DNA from: Belliella calami
GTDB taxonomy: Bacteria; Bacteroidota; Bacteroidia; Cytophagales; Cyclobacteriaceae
DNA: 64,000 nucleotides
NCBI RefSeq assembly: GCF_022549695.1
Contig: NZ_JAKZGS010000004.1
Coordinates: 171,756-235,755, forward strand
Reading direction: 5' to 3'
Shown: positions 35,414 through 44,689 of the stretch, piece by piece
Layout: each line of letters begins with the position of its first letter
Position numbering within the stretch: position 1 is the first letter of the stretch
Notes under the pieces: generated by a model
Database searches by the model: none
Seen by the model: the letters and a program-made list of their open reading frames with translations, nothing else
What the model was told of the DNA's origin: nothing
Translations under genes and position numbers: made by a program

Positions 35414-36562
35414 TCATTTGATCGTCATTCTCACAAAAGCCAATTCATCATCTATATTTTCAAAAAGCCAGATTTTTCCGTCTTTGATAAAGTGTTTGGC
35501 AGGTCTATTCTGGATTTCAGGGATTTTTGATTCTGCTATCAAGTTGAAGTCATTATCAAATATGCTTAAGAAAACATCAGCTCCGCTAACTTTATAGGTT
35601 TCAAATTCCGTCAATTCTTCACTATAGATAGTTTTGAGAGAAAACCTGTAATATTTTTTGTTTTCATCGTCCCAAATAAAAGCACCGTAATTAATTTCTT
35701 CATTCGCTTTTCGCATCGCTTCGGCTCGCTCTTTCCCTTCAGCTGGTACTTCTTTTGGAAGCTGTGCAGTTTGTTTACTTCCAACCAATGGGCCTTCCCA
35801 TGTTTTGAAATAGAGTGAATCCAGTCTCATATCATAGATATAAGCTTGATTGAATGAATTTAACCCCAAGATGGCTTTATCATCATAAATGGATTGCATG
35901 GTTCCTGCATTGAAGCTCCCCATCCATTGCCCTTCATACAGCATAGTGATTTCGAATTCAGACAGCTTCTGCAATTCCGGCAATTCTATCTTTCTGAAAC
36001 TGTCATCAGAAAAATCAAAAATCAGGAAATAAAAATCAAGAGACTTCCATTTTCTATGCAGCGTAAGATATTTATCAGACTCATTGGGGATTTGTACAAG
36101 TCTTGATAGCATCACTTCTTCGGTATGCTCGGTATTTTCCAATAACTTGTCTATTGGCAATTCGCGAAGAAGGTTGCCTTCTTGATCCCACACTCCTTTT
36201 TTGGAAGACCAAAAGAGACAATTGTCATCCTCTGTTAAGGCAAAATCAAAAGCGAAAGCTCCGACTCCATTTGGACCTTCCTGCTCAAATTTGATTTTGT
36301 TGAGCAATTTCAGTTCATTCAGGTCGATTTTCTCAAGATTATTCGCCTCTCTATTCCAATTGAATAAGTACTTATTATCAGAAGAAATTCCGGAAGTAAA
36401 AAGCCGATTATTCAAATACAAGAACTCATCCCCTGAGTCCACCATGACCGTGTCGAAGGAATAGGTTAGGTTGCTGTTGATTTGAATATCTTTGCTAGTG
36501 TCTAATTTGCCTCCACAAGAGATTAAAAATAATAAAGCAATTAAAGTAAACAGATTTTTCAT
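35414..36562 (-). CDS. DUF4221-family lipoprotein C (array member, subgroup 1), 382 aa
   Basis: Paralogue closest to B. The signal peptide MKNLFTLIALLFLISCGG has lipobox FLISC. Marks: DTVMVDSGDEFLYL, FEQEGPNGVGAF, and the C-terminus FENIDDELAFVRMTIK, where Ala replaces the Gly found in the other five. It shares IPEIQNRPAKHFIKDGKIWL with B (IPEIQNKPSKHFVKDGKIWL). Its stop and the longer start of B would overlap by 4 bp. A 61-bp gap separates it from gene D upstream. Confidence 0.82.
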   Translation of the reverse strand: MKNLFTLIALLFLISCGGKLDTSKDIQINSNLTYSFDTVMVDSGDEFLYLNNRLFTSGISSDNKYLFNWNREANNLEKIDLNELKLLNKIKFEQEGPNGVGAFAFDFALTEDDNCLFWSSKKGVWDQEGNLLRELPIDKLLENTEHTEEVMLSRLVQIPNESDKYLTLHRKWKSLDFYFLIFDFSDDSFRKIELPELQKLSEFEITMLYEGQWMGSFNAGTMQSIYDDKAILGLNSFNQAYIYDMRLDSLYFKTWEGPLVGSKQTAQLPKEVPAEGKERAEAMRKANEEINYGAFIWDDENKKYYRFSLKTIYSEELTEFETYKVSGADVFLSIFDNDFNLIAESKIPEIQNRPAKHFIKDGKIWLFENIDDELAFVRMTIK

Positions 36563-36623
36563 AAGAATAGAGATTAGGTGTTTAAGTTCTATAATTGATT
36601 TAACTAGTCCACATCATTGAATT

Positions 36624-37763
36624 TTAATTGATTTTCATCCTTACAAAACCCAATTCATCGTCTATATTTAAGTAACTGTAAATTTGACCGTCTTTTACAA
36701 ATTTGGCTGTTGGTTCTGAATTGATGATTTCTGTGATTTCCCTTTCTCCGATCACTTCAAACTTCTCATTGATAATACTGATAAATACTTTAGATTTTAA
36801 CTTTTCATCAGCTATTCGGGGTAACTTGTAAGAACAAAATCTGTAAAACACTTCGTTTTTTTCATCCCAAAAAAGCTCCGTAAACTTGACTTCTTCATTC
36901 AATTTGGTTTCCATTTCTGTCCTTTCTTCACTAGAGGAAACATCATTCGTATAAGTCCCTGATTTTTCATTGGCAAAAAGTGTATTGGTAATCCTATGGT
37001 ATGTCAAGCTATCATTTTTGGGATCATATTCGTAGATAGCATTGAAGGCATCAGACCAAAAAATAACTTTCCCTTTATGATGTGTCAATTCAAGATTTGG
37101 TTCACTTGCATAAATTTCCATAAATCCTCCAGACTCATTTTTAAAGGTTACCCTGAAATTTTCACGTTTTTGATACTCAGGCAGCGCGATCAATTTGCTG
37201 GTTTGATTTGCCAAATCAATATGGACAATATCCGAATTCAGATCAGAAAAAAAATCTTGTATCCCACAATACATAATATCTCCAGATTCAGAAAAGCCAA
37301 TTATAGACAGAGACTCTTTCTCATCTATTTTGTCCCTCAACCAATCATCGTTTAGCTTGATCCTTTGAAGGACATTTCCATCAATATCCGCTATATTAAG
37401 CTGCCCCCACTCCATGAAACCAATTTGGTCTTCTTTGACAATAAAAGTCTTGTAGGGATATTGACCTACACTGTTTGGCCCGTCTCTTTCAAATGGCTTT
37501 TTTTCAATGAGCTTCAAAGCACTGAGGTCTATCACCTCAAGATTGGAAGATTGGACATCCCAAAAATACAAAAGTGTCTTATCAAGGTTGACAAACTGAC
37601 CATTGGAACTGGTAGCCGCCATCAGGATCTCATCACCAGAATCAACGACGACAGTATCCATGCTGATGGAAATTTCAGAGTAGTCTCCTGCTGATTGATT
37701 TTCTCTGCTTTCACCGCAGGAAAAAAGTAGTAAAACGAATATTGGTAAAATAAATTGTTTCAT
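36624..37763 (-). CDS. DUF4221-family lipoprotein D (array member, subgroup 2), 379 aa
   Basis: First of the three subgroup-2 paralogues counted from the left. Lipobox LLFSC (Cys16). Marks: SMDTVVVDSGDEILMAATSSN, FERDGPNSVGQY (Asp and Ser variants), QRIKLND, LPEYQKRENFRVTFKNE and C-terminal YLNIDDELGFVRMKIN. The segment MYCGIQDFFSDLNSDIVHIDL is recognisable in E and F (MYCGITNFSRLNSNIVKVDL). Only 10 bp separate it from gene E. Shared strands suggest the same fold; ligand unknown. Confidence 0.82.
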   Translation of the reverse strand: MKQFILPIFVLLLFSCGESRENQSAGDYSEISISMDTVVVDSGDEILMAATSSNGQFVNLDKTLLYFWDVQSSNLEVIDLSALKLIEKKPFERDGPNSVGQYPYKTFIVKEDQIGFMEWGQLNIADIDGNVLQRIKLNDDWLRDKIDEKESLSIIGFSESGDIMYCGIQDFFSDLNSDIVHIDLANQTSKLIALPEYQKRENFRVTFKNESGGFMEIYASEPNLELTHHKGKVIFWSDAFNAIYEYDPKNDSLTYHRITNTLFANEKSGTYTNDVSSSEERTEMETKLNEEVKFTELFWDEKNEVFYRFCSYKLPRIADEKLKSKVFISIINEKFEVIGEREITEIINSEPTAKFVKDGQIYSYLNIDDELGFVRMKIN

Positions 37764-37773
37764 ATCATAAATG

Positions 37774-38910
37774 TCAATTGATTTTTATACGTACATATCC
37801 CAATTCATCATCCACGTTAAGAAAACAATAGATCAAACCATCTTTAACAAATTGAGCTGAGGGTACTGTTTGAAAAACATCTGATACTTCCTTTTCTGCC
37901 ATTATTTCAAAGTTTTCTTTGATGATGCTGAGAAAAATTTTCCCCTTTGTCTTCTCGTCAGCTATCTTGGGTAAGTTATAGGATGAAAATCTGTAATAGA
38001 CATTGTTTTTATCATCCCACAAGAGCTTCGAAAAACTTACTTCAAGGTAGATTTTATCCATTTCTTCGGTCATCGCTTCATGGGAAGTAACATCATTTTT
38101 GTAGGTCCCCATTTTTTCGTTGGCAGTAAGTTTGCTTGTAATCATTTCAAATTTTAGAGAATCAGTCTCTGAATCATAAACATAGACATTATTGAATGCG
38201 TCAGACCAAAAAATGATTTTGTCGTAATTTTTTCCTAACTCAAGACTTGGAGAAATCATAGACATGGAAGTTCCCCCTTCTATTTCTTCCTTATGTGTAA
38301 TCCGGAAATTTTCCCTTTTGTCATACTCCGGCAACTCGATCAATTGGGTAGTTTTATTTTTCAAGTCCACTTTCACTATATTGGAGTTCAACCTTGAAAA
38401 ATTAGTGATTCCACAATACATCAAATCCCCATCATCCGAAAAACCAAGTACTGACAAAGAGCTCAATTCATCCAAACCCTCCTTTATCCAGTCTTCATTC
38501 AATTTGATCCTTTGTTGTACATTTCCTTTCATATCAACTAATGTCACTTGGTTCCAATTACCCAATGCAAGTAGACTATCGCCAATCATAAATCCTTGAT
38601 ACATATTTTGGCCAACACCATTTGGCCCTTCTTTTTCAAATCCTATCTTTTCAATTAGTTCAAGTTTATCCAAATCTATAATTTCCAAATTCGCAGATCT
38701 ACCATGCCAAAAGTAAGCTTTACTCGGATCAGCGTTTGTTGGAAAAGTCGGAAAACTCGTCGTAGCCATCAAGATCTCATCCTTGGAATCTACAACAACA
38801 GTATCCATGGATAATTGAATGTCATCGTAGGAGTTTCCGTAGGTTGTCTCTTTCCTTTCACTACAAGAAGCCAAAAAAATTAAAATGATGATAGTAAGTA
38901 GGTTTTTCAT
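37774..38910 (-). CDS. DUF4221-family lipoprotein E (array member, subgroup 2), 378 aa
   Basis: I start at ATG 38910, where the signal peptide MKNLLTIIILIFLASC begins; the frame runs open to 38949. Marks: SMDTVVVDSKDEILMATTS, FEKEGPNGVGQN, LPEYDKRENFRITHKEE and the C-terminus FLNVDDELGYVRIKIN, with Val and Tyr replacing Ile and Phe. With F it shares SKDE where D has SGDE, so E and F are nearest neighbours in sequence. A short insert (EGGTSMSMISPS) lies before SLELGKNYDKIIFWSDAFNN. Confidence 0.82.
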   Translation of the reverse strand: MKNLLTIIILIFLASCSERKETTYGNSYDDIQLSMDTVVVDSKDEILMATTSFPTFPTNADPSKAYFWHGRSANLEIIDLDKLELIEKIGFEKEGPNGVGQNMYQGFMIGDSLLALGNWNQVTLVDMKGNVQQRIKLNEDWIKEGLDELSSLSVLGFSDDGDLMYCGITNFSRLNSNIVKVDLKNKTTQLIELPEYDKRENFRITHKEEIEGGTSMSMISPSLELGKNYDKIIFWSDAFNNVYVYDSETDSLKFEMITSKLTANEKMGTYKNDVTSHEAMTEEMDKIYLEVSFSKLLWDDKNNVYYRFSSYNLPKIADEKTKGKIFLSIIKENFEIMAEKEVSDVFQTVPSAQFVKDGLIYCFLNVDDELGYVRIKIN

Positions 38911-39019
38911 ATAATTCAATTTTTTTGTAATCCATAAAACCCGAAACATGTTGCTCTAATCGGTTGGTGTACTGTAATAAAAAACCTTTTATGTTTCTTC
39001 CAGCTAATCCTGTTACCTA

Positions 39020-39068
39020 ATTGATTATCAATATAAAACGAAAGGTTTTCGTGTTTTAGATAATCAAT
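39020..39068. repeat. Nested inverted repeat between array genes F and E
   Basis: ATTGATTATC (39020-39029) and GATAATCAAT (39059-39068) are perfect 10-bp inverse arms around an inner hairpin ACGAAA-GGT-TTTCGT. The right arm overlaps the stop region of gene F. It lacks a T-run, so termination, processing or regulation are all possible. Confidence 0.5.
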
Positions 39069-40194
39069 GAATCTTCAATCTAACAAATCCCAATTCGTCA
39101 TCGATATTCAAGTAACAGTATATTTGGCCGTCTTTTACAAACTTCGCAGAAGGGGTTGACTTAAATATATCAGTAGTTTCTTTTTCGCCTACGACTTGAT
39201 AATTTTCATCGATAATACTTAAAAATGTCTTGTACTTGATATCCTCATCAGCGATTTTTGGAAGTTGCTGATAGGCAAATCTATAGTAAACGTGGTTCTT
39301 TTCATCCCAAAAAAGATTTGAAAAACTTATTTCCTGATTGATTTTTGCCATTTCATTGCTAAATGCTTCCTCGGAAGATACTTCATTATTATACTTCCCC
39401 ATTTTTTCATTTGGAAAGATACTGTTGGTAATCATTTCAAACTTCAAAGAATCTGTTTGGGGATCATAAACATAAATATTGTTGAGGGCATTGGTCCAAA
39501 AAATAACTTTATCGTAATTTTTCTCCATTTCTAAATTTGGATGGTGCATTGATATTCCTCCACCTTCAAATGTCATTGTTACTCTGAAGTTTTCCCTTTT
39601 ATCAAACTCTGGCAATTCAATCAACTTGGTATCCTTATTTTCCAAATCTATTTGTAAAATATTGGGGTTTAATTTTGAGAAATTTGTAATACTGCAATAC
39701 ATCAACTTGCCATCATCAGAAAACCCTCTCAAACTCAAAAATTCCGATTCATCTAAGCCTTCTTTCATCCATTCTTCGTCCAATTTGATCCTTTGCTGCA
39801 CATTTCCATCAAAATCAGCAAGTGTAATTAAATTCCAATCAAAAAATGCAATTAAATTGTCATTGATGAGCATTGATTGTTGATAATCGCTTTTCCCTAC
39901 CCCATTTGGACCTTCCTTCTCTAAGAGTTTTTTCTCAAGCAATTCAAGTTTCTCTAAATCTACAATTTCCAAATTGGACGACTTGCCATCCCAAAAAATC
40001 ATCCTGCTTTTATCAGAATTGTAGGTCTGGGCATATGAACTGGTGGCAGCCATCAGGATTTCATCTTTAGAATCCACGACTACAGTATCCATGGATATTT
40101 GAATGTCATCGTAGGAATTACCGGAAGTTTCTACATCCCTTCCGCCACAAGAAGCCAATAAAGCAATGGATATTGCGAAAATCAATTTTTTCAT
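39064..40194 (-). CDS. DUF4221-family lipoprotein F (promoter-proximal array member), 376 aa
   Basis: Most upstream gene of the array. The signal peptide MKKLIFAISIALLASCGG has lipobox LLASC. Marks: SMDTVVVDSKDEILMAATSS, LEKEGPNGVGKS, LPEFDKRENFRVTMTFE and C-terminal YLNIDDELGFVRLKIH. It parallels E through most of its length (NYDKVIFWTNALNNIYVYDPQTDSLKFEMI). The 153-bp gap to E contains a nested inverted repeat, so E may have its own promoter. A plausible Bacteroidota promoter precedes F at 40258-40285. Confidence 0.82.
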   Translation of the reverse strand: MKKLIFAISIALLASCGGRDVETSGNSYDDIQISMDTVVVDSKDEILMAATSSYAQTYNSDKSRMIFWDGKSSNLEIVDLEKLELLEKKLLEKEGPNGVGKSDYQQSMLINDNLIAFFDWNLITLADFDGNVQQRIKLDEEWMKEGLDESEFLSLRGFSDDGKLMYCSITNFSKLNPNILQIDLENKDTKLIELPEFDKRENFRVTMTFEGGGISMHHPNLEMEKNYDKVIFWTNALNNIYVYDPQTDSLKFEMITNSIFPNEKMGKYNNEVSSEEAFSNEMAKINQEISFSNLFWDEKNHVYYRFAYQQLPKIADEDIKYKTFLSIIDENYQVVGEKETTDIFKSTPSAKFVKDGQIYCYLNIDDELGFVRLKIH

Positions 40195-40257
40195 AAAATG
40201 ATAGTTTATAATATTTGGATAAATACTGATAACGATTCAGTTCCAACATTACTTTTT

Positions 40258-40285
40258 CAAGGTAGCAAAATTGAAGTCCCACCAA
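40258..40285 (-). promoter_or_regulatory. Possible Bacteroidota-type promoter of the DUF4221 array
   Basis: On the minus strand TTG (40283-40285) is followed after 18 bp by TACCTTG (40258-40264), close to the -33 TTG / -7 TAnnTTTG pattern of Bacteroidota. It lies 64 bp before the ATG of gene F. A motif match alone is weak. Confidence 0.3.
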
Positions 40286-40484
40286 TCACTTAACTAAACC
40301 TCCTCCTAAGATAAACTACACTTTTAAAAAATCATATATTTCTTTGGATAAATTAACATCTTCTTTGATCTTCTTGATTCCGCTTAATGCAAATGTGACG
40401 AGAGGTCCATAAAATACTAGCAAAAAATCCTCACCATAATGGATGAATTTTTGAATCCTTTAAACAAGTTAAAATTAAGACTCA

Positions 40485-40724
40485 ATGAAAATTAGAAGCA
40501 ATTCACCCTCTTGGATATCATCAATGCTTTTTTTTGTAGGTAGGATGCTTGGTTTGGAGCGAAGTGTTTTGCCACAGATTGCAGAAGTTGGGTTTGCTAT
40601 AAGAGCGATTCTTACTGGTACCATCGCAGAAACCTTCGGAATAGAAATGTCAATTTTGACCATCGGTGGACTGACAGTTTTGTCTGAGTTTGTTATTCTT
40701 TTGAGAATGAAAAAAGTTGGATGA
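40485..40724 (+). pseudogene. Possible remnant of an MFS transporter C-terminus, 79 codons
   Basis: The short frame reads VLPQIAEVGFAIRAILTGTI then AETFGIEMSILTIGGLTVLSEFVILLRM. It looks like the last two helices of a major-facilitator transporter (R-x-x-L-x-G-x-x-A-E-x-F-G-I, then a hydrophobic helix ending in a basic tail). An in-frame stop at 40476 cuts off anything upstream, and I find no earlier helices. It may instead be a small membrane protein or chance; the match is by eye only. Confidence 0.3.
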
Positions 40725-41139
40725 TCTGAATAACTTTTCTTGAGAAAAAGAATACGAAAATTTCTGAGATGCTTTTGAAATTAAATCTGGTTACTAGCAA
40801 GAGGGATTACAACCATTTTTTTATCGTCCGTGCCTCGGGAACTGTTTCAAATGACAATCAATTTTTGATCCCAGCAATAAATTACTTGGCTATTGTTTCA
40901 GCCATGCCTACGGCATATACAATCTTATCGTAAAAATTTTCTGATTTTTGAACCTTTTATCCCCTTGAATCACTTAACTTAATTTTTTAAAATTCTTCTA
41001 TTTAGCTTATATTCAATCATATGCCTTCAAATGTTTAGGACAGGCATTTCAGAGCATGTTAATCACGTCTCAAATCTTGAATCAAGTGTCTTATATCTTA
41101 TCCGCCAAATCTAAAATCTACCCTCTAAAATCTAAAATT
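40725..41139. other. Gene-free stretch downstream of MurF-Alr
   Basis: This 415-bp AT-rich region precedes the 3' end of the MurF-Alr gene. It has short direct repeats of AAATCTAAAATCT near 41105-41145 and no supported ORF or strong terminator. Confidence 0.4.
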
Positions 41140-43608
41140 CTAATCCAAATAATACACTCTCTTGACCCGACTACTGATATTGGTGAGCAACTCGTAAGGA
41201 ATAGTGCCGATATTGGTAGCCAATTCTTTGAGGGAGATGCCGGGACCATAGATCAAGACTTCATCGCCTTCTTTTGTGTCGATTTCTGATACATCTACCA
41301 TACACATATCCATACAGACATTGCCAATGATTGGAGCCTTCTTTCCGTGAATCAAGACAAATCCTTTTCCATTGCTAAATCTCCGATCATAACCATCCGC
41401 ATATCCGATAGCTATCGTTGCGATTTTTCCATTTTTTCCCATTTGGCCTTTGCGACTGTAGCCTACACTTTCGCCAGCTCCTAAATGCTTGATTTGGGAT
41501 ATTGTGGTTTTGAGCGAAGATATTGGTCTTAGCTTTTGGTCAAAAATCCCATTCACTTCAACTCCATACAATCCGATTCCCAATCTTACCATATCAAATT
41601 GGTAGTCTGGGTATCTGATGATTCCAGCGGAATTGAGTGCATGGCGCAATGGTTTGTGGTCTAAGTATTCAGAAACTAGCTCGCACATTTGGGAGAAAAG
41701 TTCTAGCTGCTGCAAAGAAAAATCTTCATGCACAGCCTCATCTGCACCTACCAAATGGGTGTACAAACTTGTTACAATCAATTCAGGAAACATTTCCACC
41801 AATTCCTTCAATTCCCCCAACTGCTGTTGGTCAAAACCCAAACGATGCATACCAGTATCCAAATCAAGGTGTATTTTCATCGAGAATTGATGGGTTCTAC
41901 AGTATTTCCCGAGTTGTCTGTAAAAAAGCGGACTATAAACGACCGGCTCCAAATCATGCTTCTTAAGCAAATGAAAAGATTCCTGTGCTGGATTCAGAAC
42001 CATAACCGGTAAAGTGATCCCCTCTTCTCTCAATGCAACCCCTTCGTCAGTGTATGCTACAGCCAGATAATCTGCTCGCAGCTGCTGCAAGTGATTGGCG
42101 ATTTCGGTCGCTCCACCCCCATAAGCAAAGGCTTTTACCATGACCATGATTTTGGTTTGGGGAAGGACTTTGGTTTTATAGAAATTATAATTGTGGGTCA
42201 AGGCATTGAGGTTGATCTCAAGTGTAGTTCCGTGAATTCTTTGTTGTAGTTTATTCACTATACGCTCAAATCCATAGATCCTCGCTCCGGTGACCAAGAT
42301 CAGGTCATTGTCAAAATGATCCTCTTGAAGCTCTGCCAGTAAATCTTCCGTATTTTGATAAAACAAGGTTTGGCATGGCAACTCTCCTTCCAAAACCTGA
42401 ATTGTCTCTCCAACACCAATTAACAAATCAATTCCATAATGCTTTAGCAATTGGGCTACCTCTTGATAAACTTCGCCAGGCTGCCCGACCTGCATAAAGT
42501 CAGAAAGAAATACCACTTTTCTGTTTTTTGGCCTTTGTGCAGCCATAAAGTCCAAGGCAAGCCGCAATCCTGCCAAATCATTGTTGTAAGTATCATCAAT
42601 GATCAAAGTTTCATTGTAACCTGACTTGAGCGTCAGGCGCATATCCACGGCTTTGAGATGATTGATCCCTGCTTGGATATCTTTGGCTTGCATTCCAAGC
42701 GTAAGTGAAGCAATTATCACATGTCGGATATTTTCCAATGATGCTACATCTGAAAAAGGTACCTGAAAAGTAAACATTCCCATATCAGGTTTGATCAAAA
42801 GGATTTTGGTTTTTTCAGCGTCTTTTTTGATCGTCAAAGTATAATCTGCACCTGGCTGATCGGACCAAGAAATCAAATTTTCGCCTTCAAAAGCTGACTC
42901 TAAGTATTCTGAAATCTGATCATGTTCTTTTCGATAGATTACATATTTGGAGTCCTCAAAGAGCAAAGCCTTTTCCCTCAATTTTTCAGCGATTGAAGAA
43001 AAGCCATCTTCGTGAGCTGTTCCGATGTTGGTGAAAATCCCGATATCAGGTTTGATTATTTTTTGGAGGATTTCCATTTCCCCTACCTTCGAAATTCCTG
43101 CTTCTAAAATGGCTACCTGATGATATGGAGAAATTCCAAAAACTGAAAGTGGGACTCCAACTTGACTATTGTAGCTTTTTGGGCTTTTGGCAACTGCATA
43201 TTTTTGGGCCAGTACCTGGCCTAGCCACTCTTTGATGATTGTTTTCCCATTACTCCCAGTAATTGAAATGACTGGAGATTGAAATAGATCCCTTTCGAAA
43301 GTTGCCAAAAGCTGTAAACCAACCCTAGTGTCTTCTGCAAAAATCAAGTCCAATTTTCCTGATAAGCCATTTGGTTCTTTGTAGCCTTTTTTTACCAAAA
43401 AACACTTCACACCCAATTCATAGAGCTCAGGAATAAAATCGTGCCCATCAAACTTTGCCCCTATCAAGGCTACAAAAAGTGTTTGCTCAGCCTGAACCAT
43501 TGATCTCGAATCAATAATGACATGCTGAATCAATACAGCTTCGAAGTTAGAAATCATTTGATCCCCTACTATTTTTCTGATTTGATTGGTAGTGATTGCC
43601 TGAATCAT
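41140..43608 (-). CDS. Bifunctional MurF ligase / alanine racemase fusion, 822 aa
   Basis: Makes D-alanine and joins D-Ala-D-Ala to the UDP-MurNAc-tripeptide in peptidoglycan synthesis. I start at ATG 43608 (MIQAITTNQIRKIVGDQ); the frame reaches 43659 and would overlap the upstream gene. The MurF half (about 1-445) has the ATP loop ITGSNGKTIIKEWL, NIGTAHEDGF and IIDDTYNNDLAGLRLALD. The racemase half (about 455-822) has the PLP-lysine motif MVMVKAFAYGGG, HLDLDTGMHRLGF and the C-terminal catalytic Tyr region GAGESVGYSRKG. The fusion is characteristic of Bacteroidota. It shares an operon with the UPF0104 and scpA genes. Confidence 0.93.
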   Translation of the reverse strand: MIQAITTNQIRKIVGDQMISNFEAVLIQHVIIDSRSMVQAEQTLFVALIGAKFDGHDFIPELYELGVKCFLVKKGYKEPNGLSGKLDLIFAEDTRVGLQLLATFERDLFQSPVISITGSNGKTIIKEWLGQVLAQKYAVAKSPKSYNSQVGVPLSVFGISPYHQVAILEAGISKVGEMEILQKIIKPDIGIFTNIGTAHEDGFSSIAEKLREKALLFEDSKYVIYRKEHDQISEYLESAFEGENLISWSDQPGADYTLTIKKDAEKTKILLIKPDMGMFTFQVPFSDVASLENIRHVIIASLTLGMQAKDIQAGINHLKAVDMRLTLKSGYNETLIIDDTYNNDLAGLRLALDFMAAQRPKNRKVVFLSDFMQVGQPGEVYQEVAQLLKHYGIDLLIGVGETIQVLEGELPCQTLFYQNTEDLLAELQEDHFDNDLILVTGARIYGFERIVNKLQQRIHGTTLEINLNALTHNYNFYKTKVLPQTKIMVMVKAFAYGGGATEIANHLQQLRADYLAVAYTDEGVALREEGITLPVMVLNPAQESFHLLKKHDLEPVVYSPLFYRQLGKYCRTHQFSMKIHLDLDTGMHRLGFDQQQLGELKELVEMFPELIVTSLYTHLVGADEAVHEDFSLQQLELFSQMCELVSEYLDHKPLRHALNSAGIIRYPDYQFDMVRLGIGLYGVEVNGIFDQKLRPISSLKTTISQIKHLGAGESVGYSRKGQMGKNGKIATIAIGYADGYDRRFSNGKGFVLIHGKKAPIIGNVCMDMCMVDVSEIDTKEGDEVLIYGPGISLKELATNIGTIPYELLTNISSRVKRVYYLD

Positions 43609-43630
43609 GGAATTGATTAAGAAAGTTAAA

Positions 43631-44686
43631 TTAAAGTTCTCTCTTTTTGAAATATACATACTTGATCCACCTAGGAAGGAAAATCGCTCCCAGAATCAAA
43701 TAAGGATAGTAAGAAAGCATTCTCCATAAGATACTTGTCACAAAAGTATATCCCGACAAAAACTCAGTAAAGAATTGGGCAAAGAAAAACTCAGCCGTAC
43801 CACTACTTCCAGGGGTCGGAGAGATCATCATCACAATCCACATGATCACTTGTCTGGCAAATACAATCACATGTTCGCTTATACTTAAAGTTTCGTAAGC
43901 TGCCACCAGTGCATTTAGCATCAAGTACCTGGAACTCCATATAAAGATCGTCACTGCTATAATTGGTAGCCAATACTTCCAGTTTTTCCCTTTTAGCTCT
44001 TTTGATGCATCTATGATCTGATTGCCATATTCATTTGCGGAGCGCTTCCACTTCAATAGCCATTTGATGGAATAAATTTTTAGTAAAACCCATTTGAAAA
44101 CCCTGGGTCTGTAAAACAAGGCTGCTGCCATTACAATAGAATACACCGCATAAAGACCATAGCTTGTCCAGAAAAGTATTTCAAGGCTTCTTCCAAGCTT
44201 CATTTCCATTACCCTACTTGCAGGAAAAATATTTCCTTGGGCAAAAAACAAGATTATAGGAGCTCCAATGACAAAAAACAAATTGTCCAATATTGCTGTG
44301 ACCATTACATAAGCTATGGCTTTTCCCAATTTGATGCCTTCTTTGTTGAGAATAAAAATCGCAACAGCTGTCCCTCCCACGACGGAAGGAGTCACTGCAG
44401 AAGCAAACTCCCAAAGGATAATCACATAGATTGCTCGTTTCCATGTGAGCTCTTTATCTGTAATGGCTCTTATTCTATAGATATATCCAAGATCTCTAAA
44501 TAAGATTACCAATATTGCTATCAAAATCGCGACGAAAGATGCATCAAAGACACCCCTTAAGGTTTTGGCATTGACGCTTGGATCCAAATAAAACATCAGG
44601 AATACGATTCCTAAGCCAATAATGACAGGAACCCAAACCTTATTTGGATTAAGCGTTTCAAAAATCTTCTTGTTGTCTAACTTCAT
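43631..44686 (-). CDS. UPF0104/LPG-synthase TM-region family membrane protein, 351 aa
   Basis: Polytopic inner-membrane protein with about eight helices, related to the flippase half of lysylphosphatidylglycerol synthases (YbhN/AglD type). Visible conserved parts are WKRAIYVIILWEFASAVTPSVVGG and, late, VIMWIVMMISPTPGSSGTAEFFFAQF; the P-G-S-S-G-T-A-E segment is the family hallmark. No catalytic aminoacyl-transfer domain is attached. Three bases separate it from scpA and about 22 from murF-alr, so the genes are co-transcribed. A role in lipid or polyprenyl transport is inference. Confidence 0.87.
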   Translation of the reverse strand: MKLDNKKIFETLNPNKVWVPVIIGLGIVFLMFYLDPSVNAKTLRGVFDASFVAILIAILVILFRDLGYIYRIRAITDKELTWKRAIYVIILWEFASAVTPSVVGGTAVAIFILNKEGIKLGKAIAYVMVTAILDNLFFVIGAPIILFFAQGNIFPASRVMEMKLGRSLEILFWTSYGLYAVYSIVMAAALFYRPRVFKWVLLKIYSIKWLLKWKRSANEYGNQIIDASKELKGKNWKYWLPIIAVTIFIWSSRYLMLNALVAAYETLSISEHVIVFARQVIMWIVMMISPTPGSSGTAEFFFAQFFTEFLSGYTFVTSILWRMLSYYPYLILGAIFLPRWIKYVYFKKREL

Positions 44687-44689
44687 ACA

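Noticed and set aside
40475-40663. 62-codon minus-strand frame opposite the MFS-like remnant
   Set aside because: Composition is not protein-like and the opposite strand gives a better hydrophobic pattern.
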